Source of the DNA: Rhodobacter sp. 24-YEA-8
GTDB taxonomy: Bacteria > Pseudomonadota > Alphaproteobacteria > Rhodobacterales > Rhodobacteraceae
Direction of reading: 5' to 3'
Assembly: GCF_900105075.1 (NCBI RefSeq)
Contig: NZ_FNSK01000001.1
Coordinates: forward strand, 1,625,001-1,689,000
Length of the DNA: 64,000 bases
Numbering within the stretch: position 1 is the first letter of the stretch; the number at the start of each line of letters is the position of its first letter. This document shows, one piece after another, positions 1-8,748 of the stretch. Below the pieces are notes generated by a model. That model saw only the letters and a program-made list of their open reading frames with translations, was not told where the DNA came from and did not search any database. The position numbers and the translations under genes were made by a program.

Positions 1-496
1 GATGAACACCCGCCTTCAGGTCGAACATCCGGTGACCGAGTTCATCTATGGCGTCGATCTCGTGCGCGAACAGATCCGCGTCGCGGCCGGCCTGCCGATG
101 TCCTTCGACCAGGCCGATCTGGAAGTGAACGGCCACGCGATTGAAGTCCGTATCAATGCCGAGAAGCTGCCGAATTTCACCCCGTCTCCGGGTCGGGTAA
201 AGACCTTCCACGCGCCGGGCGGGCTTGGGGTGCGGATGGATTCGGCGCTTTATGGCGGTTATTCGATCCCGCCTTATTATGACAGCCTGATCGGCAAGCT
301 GATCGTCCATGGCCGCGACCGGCCCGAGGCCCTGGCACGTCTGCGCCGCGCGCTTGGCGAGCTGGTTGTCGACGGGATCGAGACCACGGTGCCGCTCTTT
401 GAGGCATTGCTGAACGAGCCGGACATTCAGAGCGGGGATTACAATATCCACTGGCTCGAAAAGTGGCTCGCGGCCCAGTTCGCGCCCCGCGACTGA
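1..496 (+). CDS. accC: Acetyl-CoA carboxylase biotin carboxylase subunit, C-terminal part (5' end outside window)
   Basis: Biotin carboxylase of acetyl-CoA carboxylase; it carboxylates biotin on AccB with ATP and bicarbonate, the first step of fatty-acid synthesis in the cytoplasm. The visible 164 residues open with MNTRLQVEHPVTE, an internal signature of AccC that carries active-site residues, so the gene begins before the window. The downstream biotin-carboxylase C-terminal domain is seen in GHAIEVRINAEKL and the glycine-rich SPGRV region. The frame is intact to a TGA stop. Only 6 nt separate it from aat, suggesting co-transcription. Confidence 0.93.
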   Translation, partial: MNTRLQVEHPVTEFIYGVDLVREQIRVAAGLPMSFDQADLEVNGHAIEVRINAEKLPNFTPSPGRVKTFHAPGGLGVRMDSALYGGYSIPPYYDSLIGKLIVHGRDRPEALARLRRALGELVVDGIETTVPLFEALLNEPDIQSGDYNIHWLEKWLAAQFAPRD

Positions 497-502
497 GTCC
501 GG

Positions 503-1150
503 ATGACGGCGATTACCCCGGAACTCCTGCTGCACGCCTATGCGGCGGGAGTTTTTCCTATGGCGGATTCGCGCGTCGATCCCGAAATTCACTGGGTCGA
601 TCCGCGCAGGCGCGGCGTACTGCCGCTGGACGGGTTCCATATCTCGCGCAGCCTTGCGAAAACAATCCGCCGCGCGCCCTGGCGTGTCTCGGTCAATGAG
701 GCATTTCGCGATGTGGTTCTGGCCTGCGCCGACCGCGAAGAGACCTGGATCAACCCGCAGATCCTGGCGCTTTACCAATCGCTTCACGAGATGGGCTTTG
801 CCCATAGTCTTGAGGTCTGGGAAGATGATGCCCTGGTCGGCGGTGTTTATGGCGTCAGCCTCGGGGCGGCGTTTTTCGGCGAAAGCATGTTTTCGCGCCG
901 GACCGATGCGTCAAAACTGGCGCTCGCCTATCTGACGCACCGGCTGCGGGCCGGCGGCTATCTGCTGCTCGATACGCAATTCATCACGCCGCATCTGGCG
1001 AGCCTTGGCGGCGTCGAAATCCCGCGCGCCGCCTATCATGAACGCCTGCGTGCGGCCCTGGGCCGCAAGGCCAGCTTTCTCCCGACGGGTTACTCGCCTT
1101 CACCCTCTTCGGTCTCTTCCGGCGTCTCGATTGTCTCGGGCGGCTTATAG
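503..1150 (+). CDS. aat: Leucyl/phenylalanyl-tRNA-protein transferase
   Basis: Transfers Leu or Phe from aminoacyl-tRNA to N-terminal Arg or Lys of proteins, marking them for ClpAP/ClpS degradation by the N-end rule. The 215-residue protein has the family N-terminus (LLLHAYAAGVFPMA, residues 8-21), the WVDPRRRGVLPLD segment (31-43), the GNAT-like core GGVYGVSLGAAFFGESMFS (113-131) and LLDTQFITPHLASLG (155-169). The start follows accC by 6 nt. The last 20 residues (Ser-rich, after LPTGY) are read from DNA that also encodes the 3' end of the convergent DUF2155 gene, a 61-nt tail-to-tail overlap. Length and motifs are normal for the family. Confidence 0.95.
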   Translation: MTAITPELLLHAYAAGVFPMADSRVDPEIHWVDPRRRGVLPLDGFHISRSLAKTIRRAPWRVSVNEAFRDVVLACADREETWINPQILALYQSLHEMGFAHSLEVWEDDALVGGVYGVSLGAAFFGESMFSRRTDASKLALAYLTHRLRAGGYLLLDTQFITPHLASLGGVEIPRAAYHERLRAALGRKASFLPTGYSPSPSSVSSGVSIVSGGL

Positions 1151-1509
1151 CCCGGCACGATGCAACGCAGCACCCAGACGTCATAGCGCGGGTGATCCAT
1201 CGCGGACAAAGCCGGTGCCGAAGCCAGCATCCAGCCCGAAAACACCGGGTCCTGGCGGCTGGAATCAAGAATGGTCAGATGGGCCTCGGCTTCGGCGGCC
1301 GGGTTTTCCTGGGGGTAGCGGCACTGGTTCAGCTGGATCGTCAGCCGCCCATTGGTCGCCGCCTGGCCGCGCGACAGCTCCAGATCGCCGGTGCGCCCGG
1401 TCAGCGTATCAAGCCAGCGGATCTCGGCGCCTTCGCCTTCTGCAAATCCCTGCGCGAAAGCAGGGCCAGCGGCGCAGATCAGAAGTAAAGCCAGAGCCCG
1501 CCGCCGCAT
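1090..1509 (-). CDS. DUF2155 domain-containing exported protein
   Basis: Small secreted protein of unknown role. It has a typical signal peptide (MRRRALALLLICAAGPAFA, cleavage near residue 19) and a mature DUF2155-like domain with two cysteines (in NQCRYP and LRCIVPGY) that could form a disulfide. The C-terminus is an acidic Glu-rich tail. It follows the MlaD-like gene on the same strand with a 1-nt overlap, so the two are probably co-translated. Family assignment comes from recognised sequence and context; no function is known to me. Confidence 0.8.
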   Translation of the reverse strand: MRRRALALLLICAAGPAFAQGFAEGEGAEIRWLDTLTGRTGDLELSRGQAATNGRLTIQLNQCRYPQENPAAEAEAHLTILDSSRQDPVFSGWMLASAPALSAMDHPRYDVWVLRCIVPGYKPPETIETPEETEEGEGE

Positions 1510-1991
1510 CAGCCGCCATCCGCCGGCGCCGCCGCGCCGCTGTCAGAGGAGCCGCTGCCCACGAATTTCAGCAGGAGCGAAATCAGCGAAACCGAGCCCT
1601 GGGTATCCTCGATCTCATCGCCCGGGCCCAGCACATCCGCCATGCCGCCCGGTTGGATCTCGACATAACTGCCGCCCAAAAGCCCGTCCTGCGAGATCAG
1701 AATCGCGGAATCACTCGGCAATTCGATGCCCTGCCGCATCGAGATCGTGGCATCGGCGAAGAAGGTTGCCGGATTCAGTTCAAGCTTGGTGATCGTGCCG
1801 ACCTTCAGCCCCGCGAGCCGGACATCCGAGCCAACCTGGATCCCGTCCACCGCACGAAAAGAGGCGGTCAGCGGATAGGTCTGGGTGGCGCCAAAGCCAC
1901 GCCCTGCCCCATTCGCGGCCCAGACGGCAAAACCGATCCCAACGGCGAGCACAGCGGCCCCGGTCAGCACTTCTGCAACAGAATGGCTCAT
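1509..1991 (-). CDS. mlaD: MlaD-like MCE-domain protein (outer-membrane lipid transport)
   Basis: MCE-domain substrate-binding component of an Mla-type phospholipid transporter, anchored in the inner membrane and facing the periplasm. The chosen start is the ATG of MSHSVAEVLTG; the open frame extends 38 codons upstream, but that part is Arg-rich and overlaps the next gene. Residues 5-25 form a transmembrane anchor. The MCE domain follows, with SFRAVDGIQVGSDVRLAG, LGGSYVEIQPGG and the usual beta-strand spacing. The partner genes mlaE, mlaF, mlaC and mlaB are not in this window. At 160 residues it has the normal length for a short MlaD. Confidence 0.85.
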   Translation of the reverse strand: MSHSVAEVLTGAAVLAVGIGFAVWAANGAGRGFGATQTYPLTASFRAVDGIQVGSDVRLAGLKVGTITKLELNPATFFADATISMRQGIELPSDSAILISQDGLLGGSYVEIQPGGMADVLGPGDEIEDTQGSVSLISLLLKFVGSGSSDSGAAAPADGG

Positions 1992-2031
1992 CCGTGAAAC
2001 CTCACCCTGCCCCCTGGCCTGCGCGATCCCG

Positions 2032-2409
2032 TCATTCGGGCGCCCAGGCCTCGTAATCCTTGCGCTCTGCCGGCACACCGCGCCGGATCGAGCCGGGCGG
2101 CGCATAGGCCAGATCCGACCCCGAGAGATTCTCGTGATGCGGCTTTTCCCAGACCTTATGTTTCAGCGGCGCCTCGGTCGGCGGCTTTTCCCAGGTGTGG
2201 TGCAGCCAGCCATGCCAGTCCGGCGCGACACGGCTCGCCTCCATCTCACCATTAAAGATCACCCAGCGTTTCTTACCGTCTTTCGACTGGTAGAACACAT
2301 TGCCCTGATCATCTTCACCCACCTTCACCCCGTTTCTCCAGGTGAAGAACCTCGTGTTCAGCGTCTCGCTGTTCCACCAGGTCAGAAGGCTGAGCAGGAA
2401 CTTTTTCAT
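2032..2409 (-). CDS. NDUFA12-family NADH:ubiquinone oxidoreductase accessory subunit
   Basis: Supernumerary complex I subunit shared by alphaproteobacteria and mitochondria (NDUFA12/B17.2 family). Recognisable features are an N-terminal hydrophobic/aromatic stretch ([20 protein letters not shown]), the [15 protein letters not shown] region, RRWV-type [10 protein letters not shown], and a C-terminal [11 protein letters not shown]-like segment ending YEAWAPE. The start at MKKFLL gives 125 residues, the usual size; an upstream in-frame ATG would add six residues. It lies head-to-tail with the MlaD/DUF2155 pair (an order I recall from Rhodobacter relatives) and 216 nt downstream of clpX. Confidence 0.87.
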   Translation of the reverse strand: MKKFLLSLLTWWNSETLNTRFFTWRNGVKVGEDDQGNVFYQSKDGKKRWVIFNGEMEASRVAPDWHGWLHHTWEKPPTEAPLKHKVWEKPHHENLSGSDLAYAPPGSIRRGVPAERKDYEAWAPE

Positions 2410-2509
2410 ACCTGTTTCTCCGGGCATATCTTCGTCCCCCCATATGAACCAGCCATCACCAAAGGTCCAGAGCCAGCGCGCCGCCTCCCCCTACTGGCGC
2501 GCCGTTCCG

Positions 2510-2544
2510 CCTTTCATCTGTCTGAAAATATCCCCGCCGGAGGC
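2510..2544. repeat. Dispersed intergenic repeat, copy A
   Basis: The segment CCTTTCATCTGTC followed by GAAAATATCCCCGCCGGAGG is nearly repeated at 18530-18565 and partly at 21928-21960. All copies lie between genes, just upstream of coding starts or after stops. The CCCCGCCGGAGGC part is GC-rich and quasi-palindromic. It looks like a short lineage-specific REP-type element; no function can be read from it. Confidence 0.55.
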
Positions 2545-2573
2545 ATCCGCAGTTGCGACAGCCTCAACAACAG

Positions 2574-2602
2574 AAAAAGGGCGCGCCGTTCCCGGCACGC
2601 CC
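2574..2602 (-). terminator. Rho-independent terminator after clpX
   Basis: On the minus strand a 10-bp stem (GGGCGTGCCG with CGGCGCGCCC, one G-T pair) closes a GGAA loop and is followed by TTTTTC. It sits 24 nt past the clpX stop, the expected place for its terminator. Confidence 0.85.
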
Positions 2603-2625
2603 CCTGACTTTCACCGACCAATGCC

Positions 2626-3891
2626 TCAGGCGCTGGCGGCCTGCTTTTTCTTGCCCGGCGTTTCGGTATGGACCAGCAAAGGCACCGCCTTGCCACCGAC
2701 CACTTCCTCATTCACCACAACCTCCTGCACGCCTTCCATGCCCGGCAGTTCGAACATGGTGTCGAGCAGGATATCTTCCATGATCGAGCGCAGACCACGG
2801 GCACCGGTTTTGCGCTTGATCGCGCGCTGCGCAATCGCCGACAGCGCCTCGGTGGTGAATGTCAGCTTCACATTCTCGATCTCGAAAAGCCGCTGATACT
2901 GTTTCACCAGCGCGTTTTTCGGCTCGGTCAGGATGGTGACCAAAGCTGCCTCGTCAAGGTCTTCCAGCGTTGCCAGCACCGGCAGACGGCCGACGAATTC
3001 CGGGATCAGACCGAATTTCAGCAGATCTTCCGGCTCCAGCTCTTTGAACAGCTCGCCGACACCGCGCTCATCCGGGCCTTTGACCTTGGCACCGAACCCG
3101 ATCCCCGACCCTTTGCCGCGCTGCGCGATGATCCGGTCAAGACCGGCAAAAGCGCCGCCGCAGATGAAGAGGATATTGGTGGTGTCGACCTGGAGGAATT
3201 CCTGCTGCGGATGCTTGCGCCCGCCCTGCGGCGGCACCGAGGCAACCGTGCCCTCCATGATTTTCAGAAGCGCCTGCTGCACCCCCTCGCCCGAGACGTC
3301 GCGGGTGATCGAAGGATTGTCCGACTTGCGGGTGATCTTGTCGACCTCATCGATATAGACGATGCCGCGCTGTGCGCGCTCGACATTATACTCCGAGGCC
3401 TGCAGCAGTTTCAGGATGATGTTCTCGACATCCTCACCGACATAGCCCGCCTCGGTCAGCGTGGTCGCATCGGCCATGGTGAATGGCACATCAAGGATGC
3501 GCGCCAGCGTCTGCGCCAGCAGCGTCTTGCCGGTCCCGGTCGGGCCGATCAGCAGGATATTCGATTTCGAAAGTTCGATATCCTGTTTCGACGAATGGTT
3601 CAGACGCTTGTAATGGTTGTGAACCGCGACCGAGAGCACCCGTTTCGCATGGGCCTGGCCGACGACATAATCGTCGAGAACTTTGCAGATCTCGCGCGGT
3701 GTCGGCACGCCCTCACCGGTTTTCAGCCCCGAAGTCTTGGTCTCTTCGCGGATGATATCCATGCAAAGCTCGACGCATTCATCACAGATGAACACGGTCG
3801 GTCCGGCGATCAGCTTGCGGACCTCATGCTGGCTTTTGCCGCAGAACGAGCAGTAAAGCGTGTTCTTGCTGTCGCCCGAATTGGTGGCCAT
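2626..3891 (-). CDS. clpX: ATP-dependent Clp protease ATP-binding subunit ClpX
   Basis: AAA+ unfoldase that recognises substrates (for example ssrA-tagged proteins), unfolds them and threads them into ClpP. The 421 residues contain the N-terminal C4 zinc-binding domain ([10 protein letters not shown] and ICDECVELC), Walker A GPTGTGKT near residue 115, Walker B YIDEVDK, the pore/RKH region and sensor-2 TGARGLRSI close to the C-terminus. Length is normal. clpP lies 202 nt upstream on the same strand, the usual clpP-clpX order, and the gene ends in its own terminator. There is no sign of damage. Confidence 0.98.
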   Translation of the reverse strand: MATNSGDSKNTLYCSFCGKSQHEVRKLIAGPTVFICDECVELCMDIIREETKTSGLKTGEGVPTPREICKVLDDYVVGQAHAKRVLSVAVHNHYKRLNHSSKQDIELSKSNILLIGPTGTGKTLLAQTLARILDVPFTMADATTLTEAGYVGEDVENIILKLLQASEYNVERAQRGIVYIDEVDKITRKSDNPSITRDVSGEGVQQALLKIMEGTVASVPPQGGRKHPQQEFLQVDTTNILFICGGAFAGLDRIIAQRGKGSGIGFGAKVKGPDERGVGELFKELEPEDLLKFGLIPEFVGRLPVLATLEDLDEAALVTILTEPKNALVKQYQRLFEIENVKLTFTTEALSAIAQRAIKRKTGARGLRSIMEDILLDTMFELPGMEGVQEVVVNEEVVGGKAVPLLVHTETPGKKKQAASA

Positions 3892-4093
3892 GCGTAACCC
3901 TTTGCAGTCGCCGCGCAGATAACGCGGCCATTTCAGTGGAGAAGTCTAGGACAGGTCCGAAACCTCCACAACGCCAAATCGCCCGAGGATGGCCCGCTCC
4001 CGGGCCAATCTTCACATCGCTGTCATTATGCGGTCACGGCAGGCGATAAACCTGCCGCGCCGGTGCCAGAAATGATTCTTCCCTGGCCGGTTC

Positions 4094-4726
4094 TCACTTG
4101 GCGAGATCGTCGGCCTTACCACGCTCGGCCACGATCTCGTCGATCAGCCCCCAGGCTTTTGCCTCTTCGGCGGTCATGAAATTGTCGCGCTCCAGCGCGT
4201 CTTCGACCGTTTTCAGATCATTGCCGGTATGTTTGACATAGATCTCGTTCAGGCGCCGTTTCAGCCGCTCGGTATTGCGGGCGTGAATCAAGATGTCGGT
4301 CGCCTGGCCCTGGTAGCCGCCCGAGGGCTGGTGCACCATGACCGAGGAATTCGGCAGGCTGAACCGCATGCCCTTTTCGCCGGCCTGCAACAGCAGCGAG
4401 CCCATCGAGGCTGCCTGGCCGATCACCAGCGTCGAGACCTTCGGGCGGATATATTGCATCGTGTCATAGATCGACAGACCCGAGGTCACCACGCCGCCGG
4501 GGCTGTTGATATACATCGAGATTTCCTTGGTCGGGTTTTCCGCCTCAAGGAACAGAAGCTGCGCGCAGATCAGCGAGGACATGCCGTCATGCACCGGACC
4601 GGACAGGAAGATGATCCGTTCCTTCAGCATGCGCGAATAGATGTCATAGGCGCGCTCGCCCCGGCTGGTCTGTTCGACGACCATGGGGACCAGCGTATTC
4701 ATATAGTGTTCAACGGGATCGCGCAT
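4094..4726 (-). CDS. clpP: ATP-dependent Clp protease proteolytic subunit ClpP
   Basis: Serine peptidase forming the tetradecameric chamber that works with ClpX and ClpA. All catalytic residues are visible: Ser107 in GQAASMGS, His132 in VMVHQPSGG and Asp181 in ERDNFM. The N-terminus [20 protein letters not shown] is the standard alphaproteobacterial one and leaves no longer start to consider. At 210 residues it has the normal length. The 202-nt gap to clpX suggests clpX may also have its own promoter; I did not identify one with confidence. Confidence 0.98.
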   Translation of the reverse strand: MRDPVEHYMNTLVPMVVEQTSRGERAYDIYSRMLKERIIFLSGPVHDGMSSLICAQLLFLEAENPTKEISMYINSPGGVVTSGLSIYDTMQYIRPKVSTLVIGQAASMGSLLLQAGEKGMRFSLPNSSVMVHQPSGGYQGQATDILIHARNTERLKRRLNEIYVKHTGNDLKTVEDALERDNFMTAEEAKAWGLIDEIVAERGKADDLAK

Positions 4727-4849
4727 CGGGACCTGCCTCTTCAGTTCAATCTCTGTGTTACTGCCGTAAAGTTTCCGGAATCTTAGTCATGCGACAGAGG
4801 GGCTGCAAGGGAGGGCTCCCACCTTTCCCCGCCCCGTCGCATCGCGCCC

Positions 4850-6172
4850 CTAGCGCCGCAACCGCATCTCGGCTCTGAGCCCGCCCAGATCCCTGCTTGT
4901 CCCAAGCCAGAGCGCACCGCCATGGCTCGCCGCAATATCCGCGGTGATCGAAAGGCCAAGCCCGACACCACCGCCCCGGTTGGGGTCACGCGCACTGCCG
5001 AGCCGGGTAAAGGGCTGAACCGCTTTTTCACGCTCGGCCTCAGGGATGCCGGGGCCATTGTCTTCCACCGCGAAGACAAGGGTGTGAGGCGAAAAGCTGA
5101 GGCTGATCTGCGCCATGCTGCCATGGCGGAGCGCATTGCCGACCAGGTTTTCAAGCGCACGGTGCACCCCCTGCCCCCGCAGCTTCGCCCGCCGGGAGAC
5201 ACCGGTCACCACAAGATCCGCCACAGTGCCGCCGCCGCGCCTGGCAGCCTGGATCACCTCGGTCGCGATGGCGGCGGGGTCGCAATCCTCCTCCCCCTCG
5301 GTCGCATCGCCGCGCACAAAGGCAAGAAACTCATCCACGAGGCGCTCCATCTGGATCACATCGGCCTGGAGGTCGCGGCTGTCCTCATCTTCCGGCATCA
5401 GCGACAGCGCCAGCCGCATCCGGGTCAGCGGCGTCCGGAGATCATGACTGACGCCCGATAGCATCAGCATCCGCTGTTCAATCTGGCGCTCGATCCGGTC
5501 GCGCATCTCGACGAAAGCCCGCCCTGCCGCCCGCACTTCCAGCGCGCCGCGCGGCCGGTAGGCGATCCGCTCGCCGCGCCCGAAGGCCTCTGCCGCCTCG
5601 GCCAGTTTCGCGATCGGGCGCAGCTGCCGGCGCAGGAAGAAGAACGAAATCACCGTCATCAGCACCGAGGTGAGCACCATCAGCACCAAAAGCTGATGCG
5701 GATTGGTCGCAGACATCCGCCGCCGCGCGATATCGGCCTGGATATCGCCGAAAGGCGTCGCGATTCTGGTGCGCACGATCCGGTCATCCCCCGAGACATC
5801 GGCCGCGCGCATCTCGGGGATCTCAGCATGGAGGGTTTCGACAATTGCCTGGCCGGAGAAATCGAAGACCGCGACCGAGTCATCGACCGGCGCAAACGGA
5901 CCAGGCGGAAAGGTCACCGTGATCTGCAGCGGCCCGCCGATCGCATCGGCCCGCGCCCGCGCCTCTTCCGCGCTGCTTCCGGCCCTGAACTCCTGCAGGA
6001 GATAGGCGAGATCAATCGCCACACCGCCCGTCATCTGGCGCGTAACCCCCTCATAATGGCGCTGGATGAAAGCCATGGACACCACCAGCTGAATGATGAC
6101 GATGGGCAGCACCAGGATCAGGGCGGCCCTGCCATAGATCCCGCGCGGAAGCAGATGTTTCATTGTGATCAT
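4850..6172 (-). CDS. EnvZ-like sensor histidine kinase
   Basis: Membrane-bound two-component sensor kinase of the EnvZ type. Order: transmembrane helix 1 (residues 15-36), periplasmic loop of about 125 residues, transmembrane helix 2 (about 161-181), HAMP linker, HisKA H-box VSHDLRTPLTRMRLAL with phospho-acceptor His243, then the ATP-binding domain with N-box LVGNALRHG, EDNGPGIP and the G2 motif GVGLGLS. An in-frame ATG three codons downstream (MKHLLPRG) may be the true start; neither has a clear ribosome site. No response-regulator gene is next to it: the upstream neighbour is a divergent MBL hydrolase and the downstream one is clpP. The signal sensed is unknown. Confidence 0.88.
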   Translation of the reverse strand: MITMKHLLPRGIYGRAALILVLPIVIIQLVVSMAFIQRHYEGVTRQMTGGVAIDLAYLLQEFRAGSSAEEARARADAIGGPLQITVTFPPGPFAPVDDSVAVFDFSGQAIVETLHAEIPEMRAADVSGDDRIVRTRIATPFGDIQADIARRRMSATNPHQLLVLMVLTSVLMTVISFFFLRRQLRPIAKLAEAAEAFGRGERIAYRPRGALEVRAAGRAFVEMRDRIERQIEQRMLMLSGVSHDLRTPLTRMRLALSLMPEDEDSRDLQADVIQMERLVDEFLAFVRGDATEGEEDCDPAAIATEVIQAARRGGGTVADLVVTGVSRRAKLRGQGVHRALENLVGNALRHGSMAQISLSFSPHTLVFAVEDNGPGIPEAEREKAVQPFTRLGSARDPNRGGGVGLGLSITADIAASHGGALWLGTSRDLGGLRAEMRLRR

Positions 6173-6187
6173 GCGAAGAGGCTAGAG

Positions 6188-7132
6188 ATGTCGTCCGAAG
6201 AAGAAAAGCCGTCCGTGCTTACCGCGACCGTCGGCGCAGCAGCTGGCGAGGCAATCGGTGAGACAACGCTTGCCGGTCTGCCGCTGCGCAGGGTGCTTGC
6301 GGAGAATCCAGGACCGCTGACCGGGCCGGGCACCACGACCTGGCTCGTCGGTCGGGGCGCGGTCACGGTGATCGACCCCGGCCCGGCCTCGCACGCGCAT
6401 CTGGAGGCAATAGTCGCGGCCCTGGATCCCGGCGAGAGAATCGCCGCCATCCTCGTGACGCACCCGCATCTCGACCATTCGGCGCTTGTGCCCGATCTCG
6501 CCCGCGCGACCGGTGCCCCGGTTTACGGCTTTGGCCCTGCCGGATCGGGCCGTTCTCCGGCTATGCAGGCGCTTGAGGCAGCCGGCCTGAGCGGTGGCGA
6601 GGGAATCGACCGCAGCTTCGCGCCGGATATCCGCCTCGCAGATGGCGCAGAGTTTCAGATCGGATCCGAGACCTTTCGCACCCTCCACACCCCCGGTCAC
6701 AGCGCCGAGCATCTGAGCTTCGCCTGGCGCGGCGCGCTGTTTTGCGGTGATCACATCATGGCCTGGGCCCCGAGCCTCGTCTCGCTGCCCGATGGCGATA
6801 TGGGCGCCTATATGACGTCACTGCAGCGCCTTGCCACAGAAAGCTGGACCTGCCTCCTGCCCTGCCATGGCGAGGTTATTGACGATCCCGCCGCAAGAAT
6901 CGCCGCGCTGATCGATCACCGCCTGAAGCGCGAGGCCAAACTCCTTGCCGCCCTCACCTCGCACCCGATGAGCCCGGACGACCTCCTGCCCATAGTCTAT
7001 GCCGATACGCCCGAGGCCCTCTGGCCCGCGGCAAGACGCAACCTTCTGGCCCATATCGCCGATCTGACCAGCCGCGGGCAGGTCACAGCCACAGCCTGGC
7101 CCGGCCCCTCACCGCTGGTAACCGCCCGATGA
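6188..7132 (+). CDS. MBL-fold metallohydrolase, LACTB2-like
   Basis: Metallo-beta-lactamase-fold hydrolase. The metal-binding motif THPHLDHS supplies His92, His94, Asp96 and His97; further ligands are in HTPGHSAEH and CGDHIMAW. The C-terminal third (after LPCHGEVI) matches the winged-helix extension of the LACTB2-like branch, whose human member is an endoribonuclease; the bacterial substrate is not known. The start is the ATG of MSSEEEKPS; the frame is open much further upstream, but that part is antisense to the kinase gene. It is divergent from the kinase, with only 15 nt between the start codons. Confidence 0.85.
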   Translation: MSSEEEKPSVLTATVGAAAGEAIGETTLAGLPLRRVLAENPGPLTGPGTTTWLVGRGAVTVIDPGPASHAHLEAIVAALDPGERIAAILVTHPHLDHSALVPDLARATGAPVYGFGPAGSGRSPAMQALEAAGLSGGEGIDRSFAPDIRLADGAEFQIGSETFRTLHTPGHSAEHLSFAWRGALFCGDHIMAWAPSLVSLPDGDMGAYMTSLQRLATESWTCLLPCHGEVIDDPAARIAALIDHRLKREAKLLAALTSHPMSPDDLLPIVYADTPEALWPAARRNLLAHIADLTSRGQVTATAWPGPSPLVTAR

Positions 7133-7212
7133 CGCAAAAGAATTTTTTCGCATGTTTTTCTGGTTTTGCCTCTTGCCGCCCCAGAATCCTCTGGCTATAC
7201 GTCGCCCCATGT

Positions 7213-7287
7213 TCCGGCGTAGCTCAGCGGTAGAGCAGTTGACTGTTAATCAATTGGTCGTAGGTTCGATCCCTACCGCCGGAGCCA
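7213..7287 (+). tRNA. tRNA-Asn(GTT)
   Basis: 75 nt including an encoded CCA. The acceptor stem TCCGGCG pairs with CGCCGGA; the anticodon arm is GTTGA-CTGTTAA-TCAAT (one G-T pair) with anticodon GTT; the T arm is GTAGG-TTCGATC-CCTAC. Discriminator G is as expected for tRNA-Asn. Confidence 0.97.
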
Positions 7288-7313
7288 TAAATCCTTAGGG
7301 ATTACAGCTACTT

Positions 7314-7345
7314 AGAAAAGGCCCGCTTTCGAGCGGGCCTTTTCT
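7314..7345 (+). terminator. Terminator after tRNA-Asn
   Basis: A perfect 14-bp hairpin, AGAAAAGGCCCGCT-TTCG-AGCGGGCCTTTTCT, starts 27 nt past the tRNA 3' end and is followed by AATTTT. The symmetric A/T arms suggest it can stop transcription from both sides. Confidence 0.85.
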
Positions 7346-7521
7346 AATTTTAAGCCGGGGAACACTGGGGGAACAAGTGCGTTCCCTTCATTTCCGCCCT
7401 GAAAATGACGCCCCTGCCCCGCCACAGCCGAATCGGAAATCTGAGCTACTCCCCGGAAATCGGACAGTGACGGAAGCTACGATCTGACGTTTGCTGGTCT
7501 CCACGGACGAGGAGATCAGGC

Positions 7522-7818
7522 ATGCGAAAACGCAGGAACCATGACGCGGGCTTCAAGGCGCGCGTGGCACTTGAGGCCATCAAGGGCGAGCGCACTGTGT
7601 CGGAGTTGGCGGCCGAATACGGCGTGCATCCGACGATGATCCATCAATGGAAGAAATCGCTGCTCGACGGGGCTGCGGACATCTTCGAGCGCGGCGGCAA
7701 GAAGCCCGCGACGGAGGTGGATGAAGAGACGGTCCGGTCATTGCACGCCAAGATCGGGGAGCTGGCTGTCGCCAACGATTTTTTGTCACGAAAGCTCAAG
7801 CCGTGGAGCGGAAAGTGA
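7522..7818 (+). CDS. IS3-family transposase OrfA
   Basis: 98-residue DNA-binding half of the transposase with an N-terminal helix-turn-helix (VSELAAEYGVHPTMIHQWKK) followed by a leucine-zipper-like region. Near the 3' end the heptamer A TTT TTG (7779-7785) lies in the proper phase for a -1 shift, after which translation would read FVTKAQAVERKV and run into OrfB to make the full OrfAB transposase. OrfA alone ends 16 nt past the OrfB ATG. Confidence 0.93.
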   Translation: MRKRRNHDAGFKARVALEAIKGERTVSELAAEYGVHPTMIHQWKKSLLDGAADIFERGGKKPATEVDEETVRSLHAKIGELAVANDFLSRKLKPWSGK

Positions 7819-8669
7819 GGCGTGGGATGATCGAACGGGACCACCCTGCACTGTCGATCGGGGCGCAGTGCCGCCTGCTGTCGATCTCGCGCTCGTCGTT
7901 CTGCCACGAGCCGGCTGGAGAGACTGATCAGAACCTCGGCCTGATGCAGCTGATCGACCGGCAGTTCATGGATACGCCCTTCTACGGCGTCCGGCAGATG
8001 ACCTGGCATCTGCAAAACGAGGGGCACGGCGTGAACCAGAAGCGCATCCGGCGGCTGATGCGGCTCATGCGTTTGATGCCGATTTACCAGAAGCCCAACA
8101 CCAGCAAGCCGAGAAAGGGCCACAAGACCTATCCCTACCTGCTGGGCGGGCTGCGGGTCGATCGCCCCGGTCAGGTCTGGTGCGCCGACATTACCTATCT
8201 CCCGATGCGGCGGGGGTTTCTGTATCTGGTCGCCATCATGGACTGGTTCACGCGCAAAGTTCTGGCCTGGCGCATATCGAACACCCTGGAAGCGGACTTC
8301 TGCGTCGAGGCGTTGAACGAGGCCATCCACCGGTTCGGCGCGCCCACAATCATGAACACTGACCAAGGCAGCCAGTTCACGTCCTTCGCTTGGACAGATC
8401 GGCTGAAACGCGTCGGAACCCGCATCTCGATGGACGGCAAGGGGCGGTGCATCGACAATGTCTTCATCGAGCGCCTGTGGCGGTCCCTGAAATACGAATG
8501 CGTCTATCTGCATGCCTGGGAGACCGGGTCTCAGGCAAAGGCCGCAATCGGATCCTGGGTCAGCTTCTATAACCATCGGCGGCCACACACTGCCCATGGC
8601 GGGTTGCCCCCCGCCGTGGTCTACTTCAACAGCATCGAAACCGACCGGCAGGCACAGGCAGTAGCTTAA
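7803..8669 (+). CDS. IS3-family transposase OrfB (rve integrase core)
   Basis: 288-residue catalytic half with an HTH_21-like start (FYGVRQMTWHLQ, RIRRLMRLM) and an integrase core with all acidic residues: Asp in WCADITY, Asp in MNTDQGSQF and Glu in FIERLWRSL. The C-terminus FYNHRRPHTAHGGLPP is typical. It lies in the -1 frame relative to OrfA and overlaps it, the normal IS3 arrangement. The copy shows no stop or frameshift, so it may still be active. Confidence 0.95.
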   Translation: MERKVRRGMIERDHPALSIGAQCRLLSISRSSFCHEPAGETDQNLGLMQLIDRQFMDTPFYGVRQMTWHLQNEGHGVNQKRIRRLMRLMRLMPIYQKPNTSKPRKGHKTYPYLLGGLRVDRPGQVWCADITYLPMRRGFLYLVAIMDWFTRKVLAWRISNTLEADFCVEALNEAIHRFGAPTIMNTDQGSQFTSFAWTDRLKRVGTRISMDGKGRCIDNVFIERLWRSLKYECVYLHAWETGSQAKAAIGSWVSFYNHRRPHTAHGGLPPAVVYFNSIETDRQAQAVA

Positions 8670-8708
8670 ACATCCTCGAAAACTGTCCAAGCATCGGGGA
8701 GTAGCTCA

Positions 8709-8748
8709 GGCGGTGGACGCGGTGTTGAAGGAACGAGGTGCCCTATGA
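8709..8748 (+). pseudogene. 3' remnant of a gene cut off by the IS3 element
   Basis: Directly after the IS right end an open frame reads AVDAVLKERGAL and stops at a TGA that overlaps the next ATG (ATGA). The tight overlap with the following regulator suggests the tail of an upstream operon partner whose body was removed by the IS insertion. In relatives the regulator family next door is often preceded by a DUF6516 (TumE-type) toxin gene, so this could be that toxin's tail. With only about 12 residues this is an inference. Confidence 0.3.

Larger units (their letters stand above)
7442..8708 (+). mobile_element. IS3-family insertion sequence
   Basis: A 1267-bp element bounded by imperfect inverted repeats. 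Both ends read TGAGCTACTCCCCG, then six differing bases, then GGACAGT. The ends begin TG and finish CA as in IS3-family elements. It carries orfA and orfB linked by a likely -1 frameshift. No target duplication is seen: flanks are GAAATC on the left and GGCGGT on the right, which points to a deletion or rearrangement next to one end after insertion. Confidence 0.92.

Noticed and set aside
6182..6754. Minus-strand frame within the MBL gene
   Set aside because: Shadow of the MBL-fold gene whose metal motifs are clear.
7346..7441. Left attachment site of the serine-recombinase element
   Set aside because: I looked for the tRNA-Arg 3' sequence (TGGCGCACCCGACAGG) here and did not find it.
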